Shown piece after piece: positions 34,971 to 42,853 of a DNA stretch of 43,743 nt. Numbering within the stretch: position 1 is the first letter of the stretch; each line of letters opens with the position of its first letter. This stretch comes from Xanthobacteraceae bacterium (GTDB taxonomy: Bacteria > Pseudomonadota > Alphaproteobacteria > Rhizobiales > Xanthobacteraceae), in NCBI GenBank assembly GCA_028290465.1, contig JAQGJU010000118.1, forward strand, positions 1 to 43,743, read 5' to 3'. Below the pieces are notes generated by a model. The model did no database searches. It was not told where the DNA came from and was given only the letters and a program-made list of their open reading frames with translations. Position numbers and translations under genes: made by a program.

Positions 34971-36134
34971 ATGCGCATGAATCCCCTCACCACCCTCATC
35001 GCCAGCCTGTGCGCATCCGTCCTGCTGTCGGCGCACGCCGGCGCCGCCGACGACCGCATCGAGACCATGGTCGCGCAGACCATCCGGCCGATGATGCAGC
35101 GCCACGGCATTCCGGGCATGGCCATCGGAATCGTCGTCGACGGCCAACGCTACGTCTACGCGTTCGGCGTGATGTCGAAGACCACCGGCAAACCGGTCAC
35201 CCATGAGACGCTGTTCGAGATCGGCTCGGTGAGCAAGACGTTCACCGCGACACTCACCGCCTATGCGGCGGCCGCCGGCAAGCTGTCGCTGTCCGATCCG
35301 GCCAGCCAAACCATGCCGGCGCTGCGCGGCAGCCCCTTCGACAAGATCAGCCTGCTCGACCTCGGCACCCATATGTCGGGCGGCCTACCGTTGCAGGTGC
35401 CGGATGGCGTCAACAACAACGACCAGCTGATGCGCTATTTCCACGACTGGAAGCCGACCTATGCGCCCGGGACGGTACGGACTTACGCCAATCCAAGCAT
35501 CGGCCTCCTTGGCATGATCGCGGCGAAAAGCCTGAACGACCGCTTCGACACGCTGATGGACCGCCACGTGCTGCAGCCGCTCGGCCTGACGCACACCTAT
35601 CTGCAGGTGCCGAAAACCGAGATGGCGCGTTACGCGCAGGGCTACACCAAGACCGATGCGCCGGCCCGGGTGATGCCCGCCGTCATCGCGGCGGAAGCCT
35701 ATGGCGTGCGCTCGACCGCGGGCGACCTGCTGCGTTTTGTCGAGGCCCAGATGGGCCTGGTGCCGGTCGAGGGCGATCTTAAAACCGCCTTCGCCGCCAC
35801 ACACATCGGATACTTCCGGATCGGCCAGATGACGCAGGATCTGATCTGGGAGCAATACAATTACCCCGTCGACCTGAAGGACCTTGTCGCCGGCAATTCG
35901 TCGAAGATGAGCCTGGAGCCCAATCCGGCGGTACGCATCGATCCGCCGTCGCCGCCGCGCGACGACGTGTGGATCAACAAGACCGGTTCGACCGACGGCT
36001 TCGGCGCCTATGCGGCATTCGTGCCGGCCAAGAAGCTCGGCATCGTGCTGTTGGCCAACAAGAACTATCCGAACGACGCGCGCGTGACGGCCGCGCATGA
36101 GATTTTGACGAAGGTGGTCGGTCGCGAGCCGTGA
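34971..36134 (+). CDS. ampC: class C beta-lactamase
   Basis: Periplasmic serine hydrolase, 387 residues. Signal peptide at 1-26 (ASVLLSAHAGAAD). Active-site motifs in order: SVSK at 86-89 (Ser86), YAN at 172-174 and KTG at 337-339. The spacing and length fit AmpC rather than a generic esterase. The open frame reaches 34836, but that part is repeat A, so I start at ATG 34971; 34977 is also possible. No ampR-type regulator is adjacent. Confidence 0.92.
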   Translation: MRMNPLTTLIASLCASVLLSAHAGAADDRIETMVAQTIRPMMQRHGIPGMAIGIVVDGQRYVYAFGVMSKTTGKPVTHETLFEIGSVSKTFTATLTAYAAAAGKLSLSDPASQTMPALRGSPFDKISLLDLGTHMSGGLPLQVPDGVNNNDQLMRYFHDWKPTYAPGTVRTYANPSIGLLGMIAAKSLNDRFDTLMDRHVLQPLGLTHTYLQVPKTEMARYAQGYTKTDAPARVMPAVIAAEAYGVRSTAGDLLRFVEAQMGLVPVEGDLKTAFAATHIGYFRIGQMTQDLIWEQYNYPVDLKDLVAGNSSKMSLEPNPAVRIDPPSPPRDDVWINKTGSTDGFGAYAAFVPAKKLGIVLLANKNYPNDARVTAAHEILTKVVGREP

Positions 36135-36140
36135 TGACTC

Positions 36141-36213
36141 GTAGGATGGGTTGAGCGCAGCGAAACCCATCGCCTATGAGATGATGGGTTTCTCTGCGCT
36201 CAACCCATCCTAC
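36141..36213. terminator. long perfect hairpin repeat after ampC
   Basis: GTAGGATGGGTTGAGCGCAG pairs perfectly with its reverse complement at the other end (36194-36213), 20 pairs. The interior (CGAAACCCATC / GATGGGTTTCT) pairs further, so nearly all of the 73 bases form one stem. Seven nt after the beta-lactamase stop, in the gap before the convergent bioA. It probably ends transcription in both directions, though there is no T-run. Confidence 0.75.
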
Positions 36214-36232
36214 GGGCAGCCGCCTGTCCCTG

Positions 36233-36357
36233 CCTCATGGTGAGGAGCGCGGCCCTTTCGCCGCGCGTCTCGAACCATGAATTGTGGGCACCAACGGGCC
36301 GCCCACATCCTTCGAGACGCGCTCGAAGATGAACGCTCCTCAGGATGAGGCCGGATT
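36233..36357. repeat. CCTCATGGTGAGGAGCGC interspersed repeat, copy B
   Basis: Same sequence and orientation as copy A (34813-34936), about 125 bp, with some differences in the middle. It overlaps the end of bioA: nt 36340-36357 of the repeat encode the last five residues and the stop codon of BioA. Confidence 0.85.
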
Positions 36358-37632
36358 GGCACCCACCACCTTCACCACCGCGCACATCAGCACCGCCAAC
36401 TCGTCCTCGGCAATCGTGAACGGCGGCGCCAGATACACCACATTGCCGAACGGCCGCACGAACACGCCCTCGGCGATGAAGCGCTGACGCAATGTATCAA
36501 CATTGTCGATGCGCTGCAGTTCGACGACGCCGATCGCGCCCAGCACCCGCACGTCGCGCACGCCCGGCAGCTCGCGGCATGGCGCCAGACCCGCTTTCAG
36601 CGCCGCCGAGATCGCCGCGACCTGTAGCAAGCGCGGCTCGCGTTCGAACAGGTCGAGCGAGGCATTCGCGGCCGCGCAGGCCAGCGCATTGGCCATGAAG
36701 GTTGGCCCATGCATCAGCGCGTGGCCCGGATCGTCCGACCAGAACGCCTCGAACACATGGCGCCGCGCCACGGTGGCGGCCAGCGGCAGCGTGCCGCCGG
36801 TCAGCGCCTTGGACAGCGTGATGATGTCCGGCACGACCTCAGCCTGTTCGCACGCGAACATCGATCCGGTGCGGCCGAAGCCGGTGAAGATTTCGTCGAA
36901 GATCAGCAACACGCCGTGCCGGTCGGCGGCATCGCGTAGCGCGCGCAGCACCGACGCGTCGTGAAACAACATGCCGCCGGCGCCCTGGGCCAGCGGCTCG
37001 ACCACGATGCCGGCGATCTCGTGCGCATGCCGCGCCAATAGGTCGTCCAGCGCGGCGACGCCGGCCACGTCGCGCGGAAGATCGACAATCAGATGTTGCG
37101 GCAGCAGGCCGGCGAACCGCGCATGCATGCCGTCGTCCGGATCGCACACCGCCATCGCGCCGGTGGTGTCGCCGTGATAGGCGCCGCGGAACGCGACGAA
37201 TTTGGTGCGCCCCGTCGCACCGCGATTGAGCCCAAACTGCACCGCCATCTTCATCGCGACTTCGACCGCGACCGAGCCGGAGTCCGAAAAGAACACGTGG
37301 TCGAGATCGCCCGGCAACATTGCGGCGAGCCGGCGGGCCAGCGTCTCGGCAGGCTGATGGGTCAGGCCGCCGAACATCACATGCGGCATCGCGGCGAGTT
37401 GCCGCTCGACCGCCGCCCGGATATGGGGATGGTTGTAGCCGTGGCAGGCGGTCCACCACGAGGCGATGCCGTCGATCAACTCGCGGCCGTCCTCCAGCAC
37501 GATCCGGCAGCCCTCGGTGCGGGCCACGGCGAGCGGCGGGCTAGAAGTCTTCATCTGCGCATAGGGCCGCCACAGGTGGCTTTGGTTCGCCCCTGCCCGG
37601 CCCCGCGCCTCGTTGTCGTCCTTACCGGCCAT
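36340..37632 (-). CDS. bioA: adenosylmethionine-8-amino-7-oxononanoate aminotransferase
   Basis: Biotin synthesis: converts KAPA to DAPA using S-adenosylmethionine as amino donor. 430 residues, class III PLP aminotransferase. HLWRPYAQM, IDGIASWWTACHGYNHP (BioA hallmark), DEIFTGFGRTG with PLP Asp246, and LSKALTGG with PLP Lys275. The last residues NPASS and the stop are supplied by repeat B, so the natural end was altered by repeat insertion. Divergent from bioF; 149 nt between starts. Confidence 0.96.
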   Translation of the reverse strand: MAGKDDNEARGRAGANQSHLWRPYAQMKTSSPPLAVARTEGCRIVLEDGRELIDGIASWWTACHGYNHPHIRAAVERQLAAMPHVMFGGLTHQPAETLARRLAAMLPGDLDHVFFSDSGSVAVEVAMKMAVQFGLNRGATGRTKFVAFRGAYHGDTTGAMAVCDPDDGMHARFAGLLPQHLIVDLPRDVAGVAALDDLLARHAHEIAGIVVEPLAQGAGGMLFHDASVLRALRDAADRHGVLLIFDEIFTGFGRTGSMFACEQAEVVPDIITLSKALTGGTLPLAATVARRHVFEAFWSDDPGHALMHGPTFMANALACAAANASLDLFEREPRLLQVAAISAALKAGLAPCRELPGVRDVRVLGAIGVVELQRIDNVDTLRQRFIAEGVFVRPFGNVVYLAPPFTIAEDELAVLMCAVVKVVGANPASS

Positions 37633-37724
37633 TCCGTTCCCGTTTTGCCTTGAGGCGTTGGCCCCTTTATACGCAGATGTTCGCCCATCCGTTCAACCGG
37701 AATGGGGCCAGACATTTTGATGAC

Positions 37725-37768
37725 GCGTTTTCTTAACGCGAACCGGATGCCACTTCGCTTGAAAACGC
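37725..37768. repeat. GCGTTTTC interspersed palindrome between bioA and bioF
   Basis: GCGTTTTCTTAACGCGAACCGG then ATGCCACTTCGCTTGAAAACGC; closely matches 26168-26213 in the same orientation. It ends 14 nt before the bioF ATG, so it lies in or beside the bioF leader and the ribosome-binding site (GAAAGG) abuts it. It may fold with 8-base arms GCGTTTTC/GAAAACGC. Confidence 0.8.
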
Positions 37769-37781
37769 TCTGAAAGGCGCC

Positions 37782-38942
37782 ATGCACTCGCTTGACGAAT
37801 TCGCCACTGCCAAGCTGACGGAACTGGAAAGCAACCAGTTGCGGCGGTCGCTGGTCGACAGTACCCGGGTCGGCGGCATCTGGGTCGAGCGCGACGGCAA
37901 GCGGCTGCTGTCGTTCTCCTGCAATGACTATCTCAACCTGTCGCAGCACCCGGCCGTGATCGAGGCCGCCATCGCGGCCACGCGGCAGCACGGTGTGGGT
38001 TCGGGCGCCTCGCGGCTGGTCACCGGCAATTATCCGCTACTCGGCGAGTTGGAGGCGCGGCTCGCCGCCCTGAAAGGCACGGAAGCCGCCTGCGTGTTCG
38101 GCTCGGGTTATCTCGCCAATGCCGGCATCATCCCGGTGCTGGCCGGCCGCGGCGATCTGGTGCTGATCGACGAGCTCGCGCACGCCTGCCTGTTCGCCGG
38201 CACGCAATTGACGCGCGGTGCCAGTCATATTTTCCGCCACAACGACGTCGCGCATGTCGAAGAACTGCTCACCGCGCATCGGGCCAATTACAAGCGCGTA
38301 CTGATCGTCACCGATGGCGTGTTCTCGATGGATGGCGACCTGGCGCCGGTGGCCGAACTCGCGGATCTCGCCCGGCGCCATGACGCGTGGCTGATGACCG
38401 ACGATGCCCACGGCCTCGGTGTGATCGGCGGCGGGCGTGGCTCCAGCTTTGCCGGCGGGGACCGCGCCGACGTGCCGCTGCAGATGGGCACGCTGTCCAA
38501 GGCGGTCGGCGGCTATGGCGGCTATCTGTGCGCATCTCGTCCGGTCGTCGAACTGATGCGCAACCGCGCCCGCACTTTCGTGTATTCGACCGCGCTGCCG
38601 CCGGCTTCGGCCGCCGCCGCACTGGCCGCCCTCGACCTGATCACCGGCGATCCGGCGTTGGTCGCCCGGCCGCTCGCCAAGGCGCGGGCCTTTACCCGGG
38701 CGCTTAACCTGCCCGACGCCCAGAGCCCGATCGTGCCGGTGATCGTCGGCGACGCGTCGGCGGCGCTCGATGCCTCCGCGCTGCTGCAGGACGAAGGCTT
38801 CCTGGTCGTGCCGATCCGTCCGCCGACGGTGCCGGCCGGCACCGCGCGATTGCGCTTTGCGTTCACGGCCGGCCATCCGGACGAAGCGATCGAGCGCATC
38901 GCCGCGCTGGTGCGCGAGCAGGTGATGGCGGAGTCGCGCTGA
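37782..38942 (+). CDS. bioF: 8-amino-7-oxononanoate synthase
   Basis: Condenses pimeloyl-ACP/CoA with alanine in biotin synthesis. 386 residues, class II PLP-dependent acyltransferase. SFSCNDYLNLSQHP, GVGSGASRLVTGN, DDAHGLGVIG at 207-216, and GTLSKAVGGYGGY with PLP Lys240. GAAAGG is 4-5 nt before the ATG. Stop overlaps bioD start by 1 nt (TGATG). Confidence 0.96.
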   Translation: MHSLDEFATAKLTELESNQLRRSLVDSTRVGGIWVERDGKRLLSFSCNDYLNLSQHPAVIEAAIAATRQHGVGSGASRLVTGNYPLLGELEARLAALKGTEAACVFGSGYLANAGIIPVLAGRGDLVLIDELAHACLFAGTQLTRGASHIFRHNDVAHVEELLTAHRANYKRVLIVTDGVFSMDGDLAPVAELADLARRHDAWLMTDDAHGLGVIGGGRGSSFAGGDRADVPLQMGTLSKAVGGYGGYLCASRPVVELMRNRARTFVYSTALPPASAAAALAALDLITGDPALVARPLAKARAFTRALNLPDAQSPIVPVIVGDASAALDASALLQDEGFLVVPIRPPTVPAGTARLRFAFTAGHPDEAIERIAALVREQVMAESR

Positions 38943-39646
38943 TGGGCGGCGTATTCGTCACCGCGACCGGCACCGATATCGGCAAGACGTTTGTCTCGGC
39001 CGGGCTCGTTCGGCACTGGCGGGCCGCCGGGCAGAACGTCAACGCGCTGAAACCGGTGGTCAGTGGGTTCGATCCCGATGTGGCGGCTTCAAGCGATTCA
39101 GGCGTACTGCTTGACGCCCTCGGTCAGTCTGTGACGCCGCAGGAAATCGAACGCATCTCGCCCTGGCGTTTTTCGGCGCCGCTGTCGCCCGATATGGCGG
39201 CGCAGCGCGAAGGCCGCCGCATCGATGTCGACAAACTGGTGAGCTTCTGCAAAAGCAACATCGCGACGCATGATGGCATAACCCTGATCGAAGGCGTCGG
39301 CGGCGTCATGGTGCCGCTCGACGATGAGCGCACCGTGCTGGACTGGATGATGCTGTTGCAGATTCCGGTGGTGCTGGTCGCCGGCAGTTATCTCGGCACC
39401 ATCAGCCATACGCTGACCGCGCTGGACGCGCTGCTGCGCTGGGATATCCCGATCGCGGCTTTGGTGATCAGCGAGACCGAAGGCAGCGGGGTTCCGCTCG
39501 ACGACACGGTCGCGGCGATCGCGCGCTTCGCCGGGCGGATCGAGGTGATCGGCGTGCCGCGGCTGCCGGCTGGGCAAACCGCGCATCCGGCGTTCGGACG
39601 GATCGCGGATGCGATCGAAGGGATAGCGCTCCGGTCCGATCAATGA
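38942..39646 (+). CDS. bioD: dethiobiotin synthetase
   Basis: ATP-dependent closure of DAPA to dethiobiotin. 234 residues; P-loop-like TGTDIGKTFVSAGLV at 8-22, KPVVSGFD, EGVGGVMVPLDDE. Coupled to bioF. bioB, needed for the last step, is not in the window. Confidence 0.95.
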   Translation: MGGVFVTATGTDIGKTFVSAGLVRHWRAAGQNVNALKPVVSGFDPDVAASSDSGVLLDALGQSVTPQEIERISPWRFSAPLSPDMAAQREGRRIDVDKLVSFCKSNIATHDGITLIEGVGGVMVPLDDERTVLDWMMLLQIPVVLVAGSYLGTISHTLTALDALLRWDIPIAALVISETEGSGVPLDDTVAAIARFAGRIEVIGVPRLPAGQTAHPAFGRIADAIEGIALRSDQ

Positions 39647-39659
39647 ACCAGACCGGAGC
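39628..39659. terminator. hairpin spanning the bioD stop codon
   Basis: GCTCCGGTC (39628-39636) pairs perfectly with GACCGGAGC (39651-39659) around a 14-nt loop containing the TGA at 39644-39646. It lies in the 20-nt gap between bioD and the convergent quinone oxidoreductase, so it can serve both. No T-run is present. Confidence 0.6.
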
Positions 39660-39666
39660 GTAACGT

Positions 39667-40644
39667 TTACGGAATCAAAATCGTCGATCCCGTGGTGCCG
39701 CGGCTTTCCAGATCCTCGTGCGCCTTACGGGCGTCCTTGAGCGCATATTTCTGGTTCACCGGGATCTTGACCTTGCCGCTGCCGACCACCTCGAACAATT
39801 CGTTGGCCAGACCCAGCAGATCCTCGCGCTTCGCCGCATAGTGGTTCAGCGTCGGCCGGGTCGCGAACAGCGAGCCCTTGTGCTGCAGCAGGTTGATGTC
39901 GAACGCCTTGATCGCGCCGGACGCCGCGCCGAACGACACGAACATGCCGAGCGGACGCAGGCAGTCCAGCGAGGCCGGGAAAGTGTCGGCCCCGACGCCG
40001 TCATAGACCACGTCGCACAGCTTGCCGCCGGTGATCTCCTTCACCTTCGCGGCGAAATCCTCGGTACGGTAATAGATGATGTGATCGGCGCCGTTGGCCT
40101 TGGCGATGTCGCCCTTTTCCTTCGATCCGGCGGTGCCGATGACGGTCGCGCCGAGATGCTTGGCCCACTGGTCGAGGATCACGCCGACGCCGCCGGCCGC
40201 GGCGTGCACCAGGATGGTGTGGCCCTTTTCGACCTTGAACGTACGCCGCAGCAGGTAGCACGCCGTCATGCCCTTGAGCATCATGGCGGCGGCCTGCTCG
40301 TAGCTGATATTATCGGGCAGCTTGACGGTCCGCGCGGCCGGCAGCAGCCGCTCGGCCGAATAGCCGCCGAGCGGCACCACGTAGGCGACACGATCGCCGA
40401 CCTTGAAATCGGTGACGTCGGGGCCGAGTTGCGTGACCTCGCCCGCGCCTTCATTGCCTGAGACGAACGGCATGCCGACCGGCGACGGATACATGCCCTG
40501 GCGGAAATAGGTGTCGATGTAGTTGACGCCGATGGCGTGCTGCTTGATGCGGATCTGGCCCGGACCCGGCACCGGCACCTCGATGTCGTCGACCGTCAGG
40601 ACCTCGGGGCCGCCCACCTTATGCACGCGAACTGCTGCAACCAT
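39667..40644 (-). CDS. quinone oxidoreductase (zinc-free medium-chain dehydrogenase)
   Basis: NADPH-dependent reductase of quinones or enals, cytoplasmic, 325 residues from ATG 40644 with GGAG 7 nt upstream. Motifs: VNYIDTYFRQGMYP (QOR signature), NEGAGEV, AAAGGVGVILDQWAKHLGA (nucleotide-binding), GSKEKGD and FGAASGAI. Lacks the structural-zinc cysteines of alcohol dehydrogenases. It is last on the minus strand after terC, with 113 nt between, so it may have its own promoter. Confidence 0.93.
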   Translation of the reverse strand: MVAAVRVHKVGGPEVLTVDDIEVPVPGPGQIRIKQHAIGVNYIDTYFRQGMYPSPVGMPFVSGNEGAGEVTQLGPDVTDFKVGDRVAYVVPLGGYSAERLLPAARTVKLPDNISYEQAAAMMLKGMTACYLLRRTFKVEKGHTILVHAAAGGVGVILDQWAKHLGATVIGTAGSKEKGDIAKANGADHIIYYRTEDFAAKVKEITGGKLCDVVYDGVGADTFPASLDCLRPLGMFVSFGAASGAIKAFDINLLQHKGSLFATRPTLNHYAAKREDLLGLANELFEVVGSGKVKIPVNQKYALKDARKAHEDLESRGTTGSTILIP

Positions 40645-40757
40645 CGTTTTCTCCCATTGAAATAATTGGCGGCGATCCAATCAGGTCGCCGCAAGCGTCG
40701 CGGCGGATCATAGGGTCCGCCGCCCAGACCGCAAGGGAGCAGACCAAAACGGTCGCT

Positions 40758-41492
40758 TCAACCGGGCTTGGCGTGTTTTTTCCGGCGGTTCCGGCCGGCC
40801 CACACATTGAAAATCTCGACCGACGCCGCAAACGCCATCGCCGAATAGATGTAGCCGCGCGGCATGTGGAAGCCGAGGCCGTCCGCCACCAGCGCCACGC
40901 CGATCAGCAGCAGGAAGGCCAGCGCCAGCATCTTGGTGGTCGGATGGCGGGCGATGAAGCCCGCTACGGGGGCCGACGCGATATACATCACGATCATGGC
41001 GATGACGACGGCGGCGATCATCACTTCGATCTGCTCCGCCATGCCGATCGCCGTGATGATCGAGTCCAGCGAGAACACCAGATCGACCACGACGAGTTGC
41101 ATCACGATGAGCGCAAAGCTGGACGTGACGGCGGAGGGTCCGCCCTCGCTATCGGCTGCTTCGACCTCGCCATGGATCTCATGCGTCGCCTTGGCGATCA
41201 GGAACGCTCCGCCGCCGATCAGGATGAGATCGCGCCACGATAGATCGAGCTCGTAGATTTTGATGACCGCCGCCGTCAGGCCCATCAGCCACGTCAGCGT
41301 GGCCAGCATCGCGATGCGGAACACCAGGGCCAGCGACAGACCGATCTGCCGCGCGCGCTTGGCCTGCTTCTTATCGCACCGCGCCACCAGCAGCGAAATG
41401 AACACGATGTTGTCGATGCCGAGCACGATCTCCATCGCGGTCAGCGTCACCAGGGCGGCCCAGGCATGCGGGTCGGCCAGAAGCTGGATCAT
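40758..41492 (-). CDS. TerC-family membrane protein
   Basis: 244 residues, about seven hydrophobic segments. Hallmarks with buried Asp residues: TAMEIVLGIDNIVFISLL and VVVDLVFSLDSIITAIGM. TerC/Alx/YceF-type proteins are implicated in metal (Mn) export and tellurite resistance; the exact role here is unknown. Its ATG overlaps the pcs stop by 4 nt, so it is coupled to phospholipid synthesis genes. Confidence 0.92.
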   Translation of the reverse strand: MIQLLADPHAWAALVTLTAMEIVLGIDNIVFISLLVARCDKKQAKRARQIGLSLALVFRIAMLATLTWLMGLTAAVIKIYELDLSWRDLILIGGGAFLIAKATHEIHGEVEAADSEGGPSAVTSSFALIVMQLVVVDLVFSLDSIITAIGMAEQIEVMIAAVVIAMIVMYIASAPVAGFIARHPTTKMLALAFLLLIGVALVADGLGFHMPRGYIYSAMAFAASVEIFNVWAGRNRRKKHAKPG

Positions 41493-42238
41493 GGGACATT
41501 CCGTTCAGCCGGATCGGCGCGGCTGAATCCGATGGCGAAGAAATACACGCCGAGCGCGACCAGCGACCATGCTGTCCACGGGCCGGGATTGAGATCGTAA
41601 TACAGCGCCGCCAGTGCCAGCACGGCCCACAACACCAACGCCGCCATGGTCACCGCGCGCCACCGTTCCACCCGCACCGGATGCACGAAGCGGATCGGCG
41701 CGAACGTCAGTGCCGCCAATGCCAGAATGACCAGCGCCGTCACCCAGGCCGGCGGCTGCAGAACAAACAGGTAGAACGCGACCGCGTTCCACAGCGTCGG
41801 GAAACCCCGGAAAAAATTGTCCGAGGTTTTCATTCGGCGGTCGGCGAAATAGATCGCCCCGGTGATGACGATGATGACCGCCAGCGGCACCGCGAGCCAC
41901 AGCGGCATCAGGCCGCCGGCCACAATCGCATAGGCCGGCACGAACACATAGGTGCCGAAATCCACCACGAGGTCGAGCGCATCGCCCGACCAGTTCGGCA
42001 GGGTTTCGGCCACCTTGAAGCGGCGCGCGAAGGTGCCGTCGACGCCGTCGACGATCAGCGCAAGGCCAAGGAGGCCGAACATCCAGACCCACTCGCCGCG
42101 CACCGCCGCCATCAGGGCGAGCAGTGCAATCGCGGCGCCGGACGCGGTCAGGATATGGACCGAGAATGCCTTGGCACGCTGCGCGCGTGGAGCTGGACCA
42201 TGCCGCGATGGCTCGGACGGCGGAATGTCTGACGCCAT
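41489..42238 (-). CDS. pcs: phosphatidylcholine synthase
   Basis: Joins choline to CDP-diacylglycerol in the inner membrane. 249 residues, CDP-alcohol phosphatidyltransferase with about eight hydrophobic segments. The AFSVHILTASGAA start, the DGVDGTFARRFKVAETLPNWSGD core and DLVVDFGTYVFVPAYAI closely match rhizobial Pcs. The motif D-G-x-D-G-x-x-A-R-x(8)-G-x-x-x-D is present in the Pcs variant form. Choline must come from outside or from other genes. The gene starts 3 nt after the DUF1326 stop. Confidence 0.93.
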   Translation of the reverse strand: MASDIPPSEPSRHGPAPRAQRAKAFSVHILTASGAAIALLALMAAVRGEWVWMFGLLGLALIVDGVDGTFARRFKVAETLPNWSGDALDLVVDFGTYVFVPAYAIVAGGLMPLWLAVPLAVIIVITGAIYFADRRMKTSDNFFRGFPTLWNAVAFYLFVLQPPAWVTALVILALAALTFAPIRFVHPVRVERWRAVTMAALVLWAVLALAALYYDLNPGPWTAWSLVALGVYFFAIGFSRADPAERNVP

Positions 42239-42241
42239 GGC

Positions 42242-42853
42242 CTACTGATTACCCCAATCGAGCTGACAGATCTCGGCTGACTGTCCGGCGAAATTCCAGT
42301 TGCGGCCGAAGGCGCGGAAACGCGACTTGTCGGCCTTGGCGACCGTGATGTCGGGCGCGATCCAGTATTCGCTGTTGCGGATCATGACGTTCTCGCCCGG
42401 CTTCTTGCCTTTTACCGGCGTGATCGCGCCGTCGATGATCTTGTCGATCTTCACAATCCGGGTGTCGCCCTCGGTGCGGTACACGATCGGCACCTCGCGG
42501 ACGCCGAGGAAACTGCCGACCAGGATCGACAACAGATGCGTCGAGCCGCCGACCTTGCCGGTGAAAATGCGCGTGAGACCCTTGATCGCGTAGATCGACG
42601 CTTTGTCATCGATGAACAGCGCGGCGGTCCAGTTGCCACGCGACATCAGGCCGGGGATTTCGATCATCAGCGCGATGTTGAGGCCGGAAAGGTCAGCATC
42701 GCCGATACGGCCCTCGTCGATGCGGATGCCGGCCCAGGTCTGGCAATGGCCCTCGGTCGGCGGGGTTTCACCGAGCGACAGCACGCAGGGGCAGAACACA
42801 TCGCAACTGCATGACAGCGCCATCTCGCCGCGCAGCTTCCAGGCTTCGCTCAC
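42242..42853 (-). CDS. DUF1326 protein with CSCDVFCPC motif
   Basis: 203 residues from GTG 42853, overlapping the stop of the DUF2182 gene (GTGA). The start SEAWKLRGEMALSCSCDVFCPCVLSLG matches the family opening and its CxCxxxCPC cysteines, likely metal-binding. The body is beta-rich, ending RNWNFAGQSAEICQLDWGN. Function unknown. It follows DUF2182 as in many proteobacteria, suggesting a metal-related complex. Confidence 0.88.
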   Translation of the reverse strand: MSEAWKLRGEMALSCSCDVFCPCVLSLGETPPTEGHCQTWAGIRIDEGRIGDADLSGLNIALMIEIPGLMSRGNWTAALFIDDKASIYAIKGLTRIFTGKVGGSTHLLSILVGSFLGVREVPIVYRTEGDTRIVKIDKIIDGAITPVKGKKPGENVMIRNSEYWIAPDITVAKADKSRFRAFGRNWNFAGQSAEICQLDWGNQ

